DNA from: Gnetum montanum
Taxonomy: Eukaryota > Streptophyta > Gnetopsida > Gnetales > Gnetaceae
Assembly: GCA_015680685.1 (NCBI GenBank)
Contig: MNCI01023831.1
Coordinates: 252,370-290,406 of the forward strand
Direction of reading: 5' to 3'
DNA: 38,037 nucleotides
The notes under the pieces are model-generated. The model was given only the letters and a program-made list of their open reading frames with translations, was not told the DNA's origin and made no database searches. Below, piece after piece: positions 1-9,771 of the stretch. Position numbers and translations under genes: made by a program. The number at the start of each line of letters is the position of its first letter. The first letter of the stretch is position 1.

Positions 1-370
1 CCAAATGCTAGTCATTGCTAGGATCACCAAGCGTAACGCACGTGCTCGAAGTGGTCATACTAAGGCACTTAACTAGGAGAGAAGGGTTGAGAGAGATTTA
101 ATGAACTAATAAAGCAATTCAATGGTGAATAATAAATAATAGTAAATAAAATCCTAATTAGCCTATTCCATGCACTGCAAGGTTTATCGTTTGTCTTTAT
201 TGCTGTACACAAACTTGTGTTTAGGTACAATATTTGCTCGAATAAAGATCTATTCACTTTGGAGTTCCTACTGTGGGCACATGGAAATTATTCTATCTCT
301 GGAGGGAAAAAACTATCAGAGTTTTGCCATGGTCTAAGCTTACGATGTGAAACAAGGGAGAGCCACCTCT

Positions 371-378
371 TATTTATA
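371..378 (-). promoter_or_regulatory. TATA-like box of LTR family A
   Basis: TATAAATA reads on the minus strand. It lies at the border between the GATATCG-rich zone and the R/U5-like block, the same relative position as the TATA boxes at 28266-28273 and 31949-31956. It would drive leftward transcription if this LTR were active. Confidence 0.4.
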
Positions 379-384
379 GACTTG

Positions 385-535
385 GCGATGCACTGCGATA
401 TCACATATGCGATATCGTAGGGGACGACGCGATATCGCGTCGGATGCGATACCGTAGCCCATGCAATATCGCATCCCATCAGGACCCAATATCATGTATT
501 CGATATCAAGGCTCCAATATTGGGTATCGGATATC
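385..535. repeat. GATATCG-rich short-palindrome array
   Basis: About 150 bases contain many variants of GCGATATCGC, including a perfect 16-base palindrome at 426-441 (GACGCGATATCGCGTC) and several GATATC cores. CpG dinucleotides are much denser here than in the flanks. The array occupies the U3 position of the LTR fragment. A related piece forms the last 45 bases of the window. Confidence 0.7.
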
Positions 536-560
536 GAAGCCAATCAAAACATGAGTCATC

Positions 561-1040
561 AATTAGTCTACACCAAATAGGTTTTGATCAAAACATTACC
601 TCTTTAAAGCTTGATTATGCTAATAAGTATGATAATATTTAATAAAAACTTATCCTAACTATCATCAAACTTATTTTAAAAACCTAGAGTTTTGTTGATA
701 ATTTTTTAGAAATTTATAAAATTAAAGTTTTTATTCACATGCTTAGTTCTTTATCTTTTTGGTGGATTCAATTAAATAATAAATCATGGATTATTAAGTA
801 TCAACAACTATGCTTTGTGTTGCATGGATTTAACGTTTCAATTTTAGTTCTTAAAATTTGATAAATGGCAAGTATGTCCAATGCTCAACCATATGATCAA
901 TACAGTAGACTACATTGTAATTTGTAAATAGACTAGTAGTAGAGTTTAGGATAGTTAGGTAATCGTAGGTTGTTAGTCTTTCTAACTATCTTTGTAGTGG
1001 CCCTTTTACTTTACATGGTTAAATATAGTTGAGGCATATA
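561..1040. other. No gene seen
   Basis: AT-rich anonymous sequence with no open frame of note, no splice-bordered exon and no clear repeat. It probably represents decayed element or intergenic DNA. Confidence 0.5.
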
Positions 1041-1220
1041 ATCAAAAATGTTGTTAGCCTAGCAGTAAGGCTTTTGATTTAAAAGCTCTAAGTCATGGGT
1101 TTAATTTTGGTTGATAATAATGCTAAGTTATAAGGTTCTAATTAAACTATATACCTTAGGGATTAGACTATATATCTTGGGGTGTAACTATATTAAAATT
1201 ATTTTAGTGTTCCAACACCT
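1041..1220 (+). mobile_element. SINE-like element copy 1
   Basis: The head resembles tRNA polymerase III promoter boxes: an A-box-like TAGCCTAGCAGTAAGG near 1055 and a B-box-like GGGTTTAATTTT near 1097. The body (AAGTTATAAGGTTCTAATT, then a TATATCTTGGGG-like block and ATTATTTTAGTGTTCCAACACC) recurs in at least six other places in the window in both orientations. Length of about 180 bases fits a SINE. No flanking duplication or terminal tract is clear. Confidence 0.55.
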
Positions 1221-1258
1221 AGCCAACTCTCCCACACACCCCCTCCCACAAAATTATA

Positions 1259-1350
1259 TTGTTATCGGGATGTTAGAATCTAAAATATTTGAAACATAGG
1301 TACACCTCAAGACTTATAGAAGTTTATAACTAAATGCTACATAGTAGAAA
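1259..1350 (-). mobile_element. SINE-like element copy 2, truncated
   Basis: On the minus strand this matches the 3' half of the SINE-like family and aligns with 5401-5500: the 'ataggtacacctcaaga' block, the 'agtttataactaaatgct' block and the 'tagtagaa' block occur in the same order. The tRNA-like head is missing. It sits tail-to-tail with copy 1. Confidence 0.45.
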
Positions 1351-1635
1351 TGAATGATGATGTTGTTATGACAATGGTCTAATTCTATATAAAGAAATGA
1401 ATCTATATTTAATTAACTAATTAGCTAAAGATAACAAAATAAATCTTAATGTGACTTAGGGGTAATAAATGTTTGTTCCACAACCTTTTATCAATGTTTG
1501 AATATTTACACTGATCCTTGGAATTACCAAGCTAATACATTGTTGGGCATACTAAGTGTCTAATCATTGGGATTACTACACTCATGTGAGTTTAATGCTC
1601 AAGATCATGTCATGTTTATTTTGTTATGATTAATG
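1351..1635. other. No gene; weak LTR-like similarity
   Basis: No coding signal. Around 1510-1610 there is loose similarity to the 'ttgggattaccaag...gctcaaag' block of the LTRs at 1-60 and 27890-27925, so this may be a very decayed LTR piece. Confidence 0.3.
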
Positions 1636-1639
1636 ATAA

Positions 1640-2460
1640 ATGATGATTTCAATGGGTTGCATCAATGCAGAAACATCAATACATGTCTTGCTTTATTAAT
1701 GTAGCAACATTGACGCAAGCATAATAAATGCTTATATAAATGTGTGAACCCATCATATTTATGACGCCATTTGGTCAATTTATTTTTATAATGGTTAGAA
1801 TTGATCACCAAGTGCTTACAGCATGAATCAAGTGGATTTTATGAAATTTTATTCGAGTAATCATGTACCTTAACACATTTTTCATGGCAACAATAAAATT
1901 GAGATCACTTTCCTTCATTGTAGTACTTGGCCTAGCTTTATGTCTTTTTTTTATTGTAGTTTATTCTTAATTGTTCTTTTAATTTTAAGAGTTTAGTTAA
2001 TTATTTTACTTTGATCACACTTAATTTCATTGTATGAGTATGACCAAATTTGAGCATAAATGCATTAACATTTGGTAATTGTAGCAGTGCGCCACTTCGT
2101 ACTTCCAATAGTGGGTACTTGGTAACCTAGCAACATGGATATGTGTTCAAGATGTGTTTGGTGAGTTGGGAACAAATGCTTCATCCTTAGGCTACATTAG
2201 ATTTATTTTCTACACTTAGACTAAATAGTTTAAAATTATAATATTTTAATCATATGCCTCAATCAGACTTAATCATACAAACTAAGCCCATACAAGTATC
2301 ATTGGGAGGACAATCATCAATGATATAATGTTTAGCTATCTAGATAACAAAACTAGTCCTAGTCCACAAAATTTGATTGGGTCATGCATGAATGCTTGTG
2401 ATTAGTATAGTTGCATGTAGGGTTTAGTCTACCACTCATCAATTAATATACATAAAAATA
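1640..2460 (+). mobile_element. LTR fragment, family B-like, forward orientation
   Basis: Part of this aligns with the reverse complement of 27530-27900: the 'gtgttcaagatgtg...tgggaacaaatgct' block near 2150, and the terminal block 'catgaatgcttgtg...agtatagttgcatgtagg...ccactcatcaatta' at 2385-2445, which is also shared with 12725-12895. A TATATAAA box at 1733-1740 is preceded by repeated GCATCAATG/ACATTGACG motifs, as in the other LTRs. Ends are approximate; no coding sequence is present. Confidence 0.5.
1733..1740 (+). promoter_or_regulatory. TATA-like box in LTR fragment
   Basis: TATATAAA lies directly downstream of short repeats (GCATCAATG, AACATTGACGC). This matches the repeat-then-TATA order of the other LTRs in the window. 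Confidence 0.35.
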
Positions 2461-2469
2461 TAAATACTA

Positions 2470-2800
2470 TGATAGCAAAGTAATAAATAAACATTGAAAA
2501 CTAAATGTAAGATAGTAAAGCTAATCTAAGTTAGAGTGTTGCAATGAAAGAGAATCCATCTTAATCTTTATTATCGAACATAAATGCATCTAGGTAAAAT
2601 CCACTCGAATAAAGGCGTAACACAATAAACTTAAATTCATGTTATGGATATGTGTTAATTACTATAGGAAATTACCTGCCTACTAATTGAATGGTGCTAT
2701 AAATATGACCAGTGCCATATATTTATAGCTAGTACTAGGTTGGGAATCAATGCATCTATGTAGGTGCATCAAACATTGCATTAATACATCTAAATTTTAG
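2470..2800 (-). mobile_element. LTR fragment, reverse orientation
   Basis: The block 'cttaatctttattatcgaac...ccactcgaataaagg' at 2560-2620 matches 28080-28140, and 'tatttatagctag...caatgcatc...gcatcaaac' at 2719-2775 matches 28266-28325 in the same orientation. Read on the minus strand this is a U3 repeat, TATA box, then R region. It abuts the oppositely oriented LTR piece at 1640-2460. Confidence 0.45.
2696..2729. promoter_or_regulatory. Inverted pair of TATA boxes
   Basis: GCTATAAATAT (2696-2706) and its exact reverse complement ATATTTATAGC (2719-2729) flank a 12-base spacer. Both strands therefore carry a TATAAATA box. The minus-strand one fits the adjacent LTR fragment; the other may be chance or a duplication. 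Confidence 0.4.
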
Positions 2801-5400
2801 CATTTTTTACTTATCATAATACTTCTATGACTAACTTAAAAAATTTTCCTTGAGTTATTCAAAATAAATAGAGTTTAATTACAAAGTTTGCATTGAAACT
2901 TTGACTTGACTTATTGGTAAGATTACAAATTTGCAAATGTTTGTTTGACAAAAAAAATTTAAGCAATGTACATCATTACAAAAATTGGAATGAAAAATCA
3001 TTGAAATAATAAAAACTAATAAAAATGTCTTTAAAAATATTCAAAAAATGGTTGATGAATCATGCCCTCAGTGGTGTTAGGTGCTTCTCCTTAGAAATCC
3101 ATATATTATTAATGGATTGGAGTTTTTAGTTATAGGATTTCCTATATTACTTCAATCACCCAAGACCTTTTTATTCTTGAAAGGGTTATAAAAGATATAC
3201 ACAAGTCATTACCCATTTTTTTAGTTTACATGTTGATTTCTCAAAAAAAATAATAAGAATGAGTAATGTCAAATGTAGAGGCCCACCATTATCTTCTTTT
3301 TTATTTGGTTGATTCTCTTCATAAAGAAAATGAAATTTTGGAATACTAAGGGGCATTTTCCCTAAATCCTTTCAATGTATTCTCTCCTTTTTCTTCTTTC
3401 TCTTTCTATACTTTTATTTTTTTCTTTTGGTTCTTTTTTGTTTTGTAAAATGTTATTTAGGTTCAAGTAAATGGAATGAAGCTTACATCATGAAAGTCAT
3501 TGGCAACAAATTTATAGGAAGGGGATTTTTGGAAAGGAGTTTATCCAAATTCCATATATGTGGATCTCCTTTAGTTTCATAGTTAGATGACATTGAAGCT
3601 TATATATATTAGTTAATTTTTTCTTAACAATATTTCTATTCAAGTAATTGGTATAAATGAGACCAATCCTTCAATTGTGTACTTATACATAGAGAAGATA
3701 AAATATTTTTACTTCTCTTATATGTTCTATTTTGTATAGATTTATTTGAAGATGGCCTAACCTATGTTTTATAGAGGTAGCATCTTTTTATAATATAAGA
3801 AATTTCAATCTTCTATTTTTATTTTTTTTTGGCTTTTCTAAATAAACGGTGATGCTTCTATGTGTTTTCCTTGGTATCATATACATATTGTTATCTTGAA
3901 TGATCCTAGTCATTTAATTGTTATGCACATAATGCATACAACTTTAGTCATTGGTTGGGCTGGTTCAATCATTTTGCATGAATTATTTTACTTATTTTAC
4001 TTTTTATGTCTCTTTTAGAAATAAACAAAGATCTAGCTCTTCATAGAGGCAAATGAAGAAAAAAACCTCATGTAGTTGACCCCATCATCAAGAAAAGGCT
4101 AGGACGAAGATGATGATGTTCTAGGACTTCTTGTGGTCCAAGTATGCTTTGTGATATTTTTTGTAACTAGAACATTCCATGAAGATGATAGAGTTAAGAA
4201 GAGTTTATTTGTGTTAATAAATGAAATAACAAATATGTATAATTCAAGCTTCAATTCTTTCACTTGCTATTTTCATGTCTAATAGTTTTTCATTATGTAT
4301 GCAAGATTCTTAGCTACATTCCTTTAATTGGTAAATTTGCTGTAATATAATTCCAACTCTACCTGTGATTCTTTATGTTCTTAAATCATTTATCCTTATT
4401 TTTTTAAGTAATGATTTACAGTGGTGTTTGTTGTGAATTAAATGGACTTATTAGCTAGACAAGATTTTGTTCTTTCTTACTAGCTTAGATATTTTTAAAT
4501 TTAAATTAACTTGCTTCCATTTGATTTGTTAAAGGTGTGTTTCTAATGCATCTCTCTACTTTGCACCATCTCCAACATTTAATTCTTCATAACAAGCTCC
4601 CAATTGTTTTCTTCAAAATTGGCATTGATCTTCTTTAGGGTGTAGGATTTTATCCTAGCTTGAGATTCATCCTAAGTGATCCATTCTTTTTGCATGAACA
4701 TTTTCTAGACAACGGCTTGCATATACTCTAATTTTACTTTTTTGAATTTTTCAAAATATTATGAAGCTATGCACCAAGTGGAAGAATTGAATTTTTCTTA
4801 AAGTTTGATTAAATATTACTTTACTTTTAATTGCTTTAAATTCACCTAATTTTTATTTATAGGTGATTAGCTTAGATTGGAAGGTAGTGATGTCTTTTGA
4901 AATGTCAAAATTCTTGGTCAAACCTTATCTTATGTTGACCATTCTATCTAGGAACTATTCATGCTTCTTGATGGTCATCTTGTACAACCTCTAGGAAGTT
5001 TGACATATCAATTTAACATTAGGATGGTCTTGTGGTTTGAACTTGGCTTAATAGAAAGTATTAAACCTTTGATTTATCTAGGACATGCATCATTGTTATC
5101 ATTTTTCATTGTTTTAACATTTTATCCTTGCCATGACACTTAATAATTAGTATAACTTGCATATACTTTGATTATTTTTAATGAGTTTCATTCCTTTGTG
5201 ATGATGTTTGATATGAGACTTTGCATCTTAAATTTTATTATCTTTAATGGAACAATACTTCATTAAGAGTTTAACATAGCATAAGACTTTATTATTTATT
5301 GATTTGATATGAAACCTCACTAATGTGATTTCTATTTAATAAGTCTCACCCTTTATATTTGTCACTATCATAAAATCTTATATTTTAATTCTTGCATTTC
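2801..5400. other. About 2.6 kb without recognisable gene
   Basis: AT-rich sequence with poly-T and poly-A runs and only short, low-complexity open frames (for example 4961-5143), none with a recognisable motif. No LTR, SINE-like or exon signal was found. It may be deeply decayed repeat DNA. Confidence 0.5.
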
Positions 5401-5557
5401 TTGGGGGATGTTGAAACCTCAAAATAATTGTAATATAGGTGCTCCCCAAGATATATAGTCTAATTGGAACTATATAACTAAGCATTACCTAGTAGAATTA
5501 AGCCCATGACTTGGAGCTTGAAAATTAAGAGTCTTGCCACTAGAGTAACATGTCATT
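5401..5557 (-). mobile_element. SINE-like element copy 3
   Basis: Read on the minus strand, this begins with an A-box-like TTACTCTAGTGGCAAGACTC and a B-box-like GGGCTTAATTCTACTAGG. It continues through the shared 'gcttagttatatagttccaatt' block and ends in the 'tatatcttggggagcacc...ttattttgaggtttcaacatcc' tail. It is the most complete copy of the family in the window and gives the best picture of its consensus. Confidence 0.6.
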
Positions 5558-5819
5558 CTTAATTCTTGTATTTCTTATATTTTCTATTATCTTTATAATG
5601 GTGTTGCTAATGTTGTTATCTCTAATAAGAATAGGATGGCTAAATGTGGATGCCATTGATGATGATGTTATCTTTAGCTCAAACGTACCATGTGTTGTAG
5701 CTTGATTAATGAGTCTTGGGCTAGAACTTTCAAGAACCTATCCATAGATATTTGTAACTTAATCTACATAAACTAGTTTTGAGTAATCCTCTTACACAAA
5801 GATAGATGCTCTATTCATA
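5558..5819. other. No gene seen
   Basis: Short spacer between the SINE-like copy and the retrotransposon pol relic. The upstream part of pol (gag, protease, RT palm) is not present, so a deletion boundary lies near 5820. Confidence 0.4.
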
Positions 5820-6300
5820 TAGACCAAGGAATTCGAAAAGGCATTCCAATAGCTTAAGGAAAAACTTGTAGAAACTCTAATTCTACGAGCACCAAACTAG
5901 TCTAGACTATTTCAAATTATGATGGATGCATTGAACTATGCCTTGGGAGCTATGCTTACATAGTTGGACTATCAAAAATGTCCTTACTACATCCAGTGTG
6001 CAAGCTAAAGCATTGTGGGTGCACAACTTAACTACACCATAATAGAAAAAGAGTTGATGGCAGTGGCGTATGTCTTGGAGAAATTTAGGCACTATGTGCT
6101 TAGGTATAAGGTGTTTTTTCACATAGACCACATTGCCATTTGCTTCCTCATGAACAAGCCGATGGTGAGTCCCCATGTCATATGATGGTTGGTGATTTTA
6201 TAGCAGTTTGATCTTACAATGGTAGATTGAAAGGTTACTAAGAATATGATTGCTAATAACTTATCTTAGTTACGATGGAACAACCAAGAGAAGGAAAGCC
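5820..6300 (+). pseudogene. Ty3/gypsy pol relic: end of RT and RNase H
   Basis: Translation, read through stop codons, gives the RT connection and RNase H-like part of a plant Ty3/gypsy polyprotein. A KEFEKAFQ.LKEKL segment is followed by MMDALNYALGAML and then the hallmark TIIEKELMAVAYVLEKFRHY (about 6030-6100). The MMD aspartate and the E of EKEL are kept. In-frame stops sit where related proteins have Gln or Trp (AFQ then TAG, APN then TAG, AMLT then TAG). The RT catalytic core upstream is missing. The region runs directly into the integrase relic. The lineage resembles Athila/Tat elements; that is a family-level judgement from motifs only. Confidence 0.85.
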
Positions 6301-6479
6301 TACTTTCTAATCAATTTCCTGATCAACTCCTCTTTGCTTGTGCAATAAATGAACAAGTGCTTGCTAAACCAAAATGGTATGATAGCATCCTCACTTATCT
6401 TTTTACTCAGGAGATGCCACAAGACCTAGAGTTCCTAAAGAAATAATAGTTTCTTCATTAGGCCAAATTCTTCATGGAG

Positions 6480-7655
6480 ATTAATAGATACATTTACAAG
6501 GTATGTGTTGATGGCCTACTTCATTAATGTGTTCCTAATGCTACTCAACTATGCATTCTCCAAGATGCTCATGAGGATCCTTGTAGGGGCCACTATGTAG
6601 GGAACCACATTGCGATTAAGATCTTGATGGCAAGGTATTACTGGCCAACAATCTTTAGGGATGCTCACCAATTTATCAACTCTTGTGAACACTATCAACA
6701 AGATGGATGGTGGGATGATTGCTTGAATGGAGGGGCGATTGCTTGAATTGAGGGGCCTCAACAATGGATCTAATCATTAGAACTCTTTAACATCTGAGGC
6801 ATATACTTCATGGGTCTCATCACACCCATGTTAAGTGGAAAGGCATACATAATAGTTATTGTTGACTATTGTACCAAATTGGCAAAAGCAACAGTTGTCA
6901 CCACCTATACATTTTACATTGCTACATAGCTTCTACAATAGAATGTTGTAAATAGGTTTGAAGTACCATGTGCACTAATTTTTGGCAATGGTGCTCATTT
7001 TGAATGTGATACTTTTCGGAAGCTCATGCAACACTTGGGGGTTAAACATAAACTAACAACACCTTACCACCCCCAAGCCAACAGTCAAATAGAGGTTACC
7101 AATAGGGAGATCACTAAGATCTTAACTCAAATAATTAGCGAATATATGAGAGATTGGAGCATGAAACTAAATGATCCCCTTTGGACCTACCACTGCACAT
7201 GGAAACTCCCTATAGGCTACTCTCCCTTTGAGGTGGTGTATGGAAAATTTTTAACTCTTCTAATTCAATCTGAGCTCTATACAGTTTCAACAACCTATGA
7301 TCTAGATCTTGACCTCAACCTAGCATAGGAAGAGAGATTGATCAATCTCAATGTGCTAGATGAAAATTGATTGGTAACCCTATCCTTGAATGAAGTGCAT
7401 AAGGCATTCAACAAAAAATGCCACAACCTTAGAGTATGAAAGGTAAAATTTCAACCTAGAGACAAGGTCCTCTACTGGAATCCCACACACATACCTTAAC
7501 AAACTAAGTTTCAAACATTGTGGGAAGGTCCTTACATCATTTATGAAACCTTTCCTTCTTGAGGCATGTTGATTTACAAACTTGAGAGGCCAAACAAAAA
7601 ATATCTAGTCAATATGCAACAACTAAAGCCTTTCCATGAGCCCAAGTAAGCTAGT
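6480..7655 (+). pseudogene. Ty3/gypsy integrase relic
   Basis: This is the integrase part of the same pol. The zinc-binding domain (about 6550-6705) reads AHEDPCRGHYVG ... YYWPTIFRDAHQFINSC with the second Cys replaced (CEHY instead of CxxC). The catalytic core (about 6770-7200) has lost both acidic aspartates: YFMG where DFMG is usual, and FGNG where SDNG or SDQG is usual. The glutamate context PYHPQANSQIEVTNREI is kept. An open stretch of 100 codons spans 7026-7328 and includes KLNDPLWTYHCTWKLPIGYS. The C-terminal part ends in LWEGPYIIYE ... QLKPFHEP without a chromodomain. It cannot be active. Confidence 0.88.
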
Positions 7656-7718
7656 TAAATCAATGCCTCATTAGATGGACAACCTTACTCAATTTTTTAG
7701 ATCTCCTCCTTCGAACTT

Positions 7719-7736
7719 AGTTGTGGGGAAGATGGC
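7719..7736 (+). other. Candidate polypurine tract
   Basis: The purine-rich GTTGTGGGGAAGATGG lies about 70 bases after the last recognisable integrase residues. This is where plant Ty3 elements place the plus-strand primer just before the 3' LTR. It is short and imperfect, so the call rests on position. Confidence 0.35.
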
Positions 7737-7777
7737 CATCTATGCTAATCATTAAAATGGCTCTTTAGTTTTTCTAC

Positions 7778-7842
7778 TTTTTTGTTTTACACCTTTTTGT
7801 TTTACACTTTCTTTGTTTTTATACCTTTTTGTTTTACATTTT
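7778..7842 (+). repeat. Imperfect T-rich tandem repeat
   Basis: Four imperfect units of the form CTTTTTTGTTTTACAC (about 15-17 bases each) stand in a row. The surrounding T-rich tract to about 8020 produces a long but meaningless Phe-rich open frame. Confidence 0.6.
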
Positions 7843-9244
7843 GTTATTTTTTCAAATTTTTTTTTACAACATCGTTAGTATGTTTTATTTTTTTCAAATA
7901 TTTTATAATTTCTTTTATATTTTCCTTTATTAGGTGTGAATTTTCCTTGTTTCCAATAGGACATAGTGATGCTATAGCTATTTTTCAATGGTGGTTTATA
8001 CCTAATGTTTTTTATTGCTAATGTTTGATTTCTATTTTTGAATTTTGATGATTAATGACTAAGCCAAAGTTTCTTTTTCATGAAATAGGTAGTGAGTCCA
8101 TTTCATCCACCCATTCATAAACTCTATGATTTTTCTTGTTTGGAAATATGAGGTTCCTTTTCCATTAATGAAAACTTTAATGAACTTGTAACATTGGTAA
8201 TTTTCAAACTTGGGAAAGATTCAAAGGTTTGAAAAGGGTGTGACTTCAAGAAGACTTAGTACTCTTTGTGCCTCTCTACTCACTTGAGTGCATGAGTGTT
8301 TTCATGGATTTCTTATTGTTCCCTATTGACTAATAACAAGAAGTTGAATAAGTCTTTTTATGGTGTGGTTTCCATCCAAAAATCCATAAAAACATAAAAT
8401 TCAAAAAAAAAAAAAAGAAACAAAACATGTTAGAAATTTAAAGCACACCCCTTAGATAAAATAACAGGCCACAATCACTAGTTATGGAACTAGAAAGACA
8501 TGTTATCCATGTTTGAAGGCCCCCTCTAACTAAGGTTCTTTTTCCCTTTCTGCTTCTCTTTTTTTTCTCTAATAAGGAATCGTGTGTGATCTATGGGAGC
8601 ATTCTTGTATTTTAAGAGGGTGGTCTAATCTTAAAGTAGCAATGCAAAGTCATTTAAAGTGGTTGGTTTTGATCTGGATTAAGGATGTACTTTATTGGGC
8701 CATTTAACCATAAAATCCACAAGGGACTTCATGTCACCATGATTAAGAATTCCATTACACTTCTTCTCTCATCCATCAATGCTTTCTATAACTCACCTCA
8801 CTATCAATTTTTATGTTTTGCTTAATGTCATAGTTTGATGTGTTAAAATTCTTAAATGAATTCTTCTAAATTTGGTCCTTAACTTTTCGTGATCATTAAT
8901 CAACTGTGGGACCCATGGACTCATTAGTTGAGGTTATGCAAGGGCAAAAATGGCATAAGCCTACTATGGGGAGGATTCACTTGCATGCCTCTTAGTTGGG
9001 TTAGTTAAGTCTCTTATCCTTAAGCATTTTGACAATCAAATTTTTGGCATTCCCCATTGGTTGCATCAAACTATGTGCTCCTTAAAGCATTTCTCCAATT
9101 AATCTTCATATTTTGTGAAATATCAAGTCCTCTTCATGCATCTCATTATATTCTTGGCTTCTTAGGTTTCCATTTGATTCCAATTATGCTAAAAAAACTT
9201 GAATTTTTTGAATTTTGACTTGGTCAATCATAGTCAATACTCAC

Positions 9245-9315
9245 ATCGACTAGGCCTAGTTAACACAGCTAACTGCATTGACTAGGCCCTATTGATGAGG
9301 CCCAATCGATGCATG
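9245..9315 (+). repeat. Short tandem motif array upstream of TATA, LTR at 9.3 kb
   Basis: Degenerate 14-17 base units built on ACTAGGCCTAGTTGATG / ACTAGGCCCTATTGATG / AGGCCCAATCGATG. ACTAGGCCTAGT at 9249-9260 is a perfect palindrome. Similar units occur at 28289-28380 and 31971-32050, each time next to a TATA box. Confidence 0.6.
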
Positions 9316-9325
9316 GAAAAAATTC

Positions 9326-9333
9326 TATATATA
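9326..9333 (+). promoter_or_regulatory. TATA box of the LTR
   Basis: TATATATA about 10 bases after the tandem motif array and about 440 bases before the gag-like ATG. The inverted copy has TATAAATA at the equivalent place (31949-31956), which supports it as the LTR promoter. Confidence 0.5.
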
Positions 9334-9500
9334 GCACACACCACTTAGGAATTTTTTTCCACTTGCTTCAAATGTAAGGGGAACTTTTGTAATTTTTTAA
9401 AGCTCAAAACCTTCTAGAACCTATAACTTTCAAAATATTTGTTTGATTTAATTTGCTCTTTATTCTTGCAGCTTCTGGAGGTACGCTCTACATTATGGGG

Positions 9501-9771
9501 GCCACAAACCTTAGTTTTTTAATGATCAAATTTTCTAACTCCCCCATGGGTCTAACAAATCAATAATTCTAAAATGCTAAGTAATGAGAGTTAAACTCTT
9601 CCAACACACTTTAGTAACCTATTTAATCAGGTAATAATAAAATAATATTAAAATAATCAAACTAGCCATGATTACAACTTAGCTGAGTGCAACTACCTCA
9701 ATAGATAAGGTATTCCAAATGTTTCAAAGTTACACATTAATTGCTAATCCTTGGTCATGTTGTGATTATAG
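9501..9771 (+). other. Leader between LTR-like region and gag-like ORF
   Basis: Non-coding, and conserved with the reverse complement of 31503-31790; for instance 'ttggtcatgttgtgattata/cagATGGC' stands directly before the start codon in both copies. No standard plant tRNA primer binding site could be recognised near the presumed LTR end. Confidence 0.45.

Larger units (their letters stand above)
1..560 (-). mobile_element. LTR fragment, family A, reverse orientation, cut by window edge
   Basis: The stretch 1-300 aligns by eye, in the same orientation, with 27860-28180: both share the 'attaccaagc / aagcg / gtggtcatac' block, the 'ctaca/gcaaggtttatc' block and the 'gctcgaataaagatc' block. Read on the minus strand it has a TATA-like box at 371-378 and a repetitive upstream zone at 385-535, which is the order expected for LTR U3 then R/U5. 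No coding sequence is present, and the downstream end runs off the window. The LTR identity is inferred from the shared architecture. Exact ends and target-site duplication were not found. Confidence 0.55.
7738..9500 (+). mobile_element. Long LTR-like region between pol relic and gag-like ORF
   Basis: This non-coding block follows integrase and precedes the leader of a gag-like ORF. From about 8455 onward it matches the reverse complement of 31790-32855; examples are 'cactagttatgg' at 8477, 'ggtccttaacttttcgt' at 8874 and 'gggggccacaaacctta' near 9497. It contains a tandem T-rich motif, a short-motif array at 9245-9315 and a TATA box at 9326-9333. About 1.7 kb would suit an Athila-type LTR. 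The start at 7738 is inferred from the polypurine tract, and neither end was proven by a second LTR. Confidence 0.5.

Noticed and set aside
385-535. CRISPR-like or satellite array
   Set aside because: Units are too short, irregular and without uniform spacers for CRISPR, and the DNA is plant nuclear. The length is too small to call a satellite.
1041-1110. Possible tRNA gene
   Set aside because: Only the two internal promoter boxes are tRNA-like; acceptor stem and anticodon arm do not fold, and the same head is repeated in other copies attached to a non-tRNA body. Called SINE-like instead.
4020-4240. Lys/Met-rich reading near 4.05 kb as a possible exon
   Set aside because: Stops in every frame within 40 codons and no acceptor/donor pair of quality.
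4961-5143. 60-codon open frame on the plus strand
   Set aside because: No recognisable motif, no splice borders, no upstream signals. AT-rich DNA of this length gives such frames by chance.
7782-8021. Phe-rich 79-codon open frame
   Set aside because: It is the translation of a T-rich tandem repeat in an LTR-like region; the composition explains it fully.
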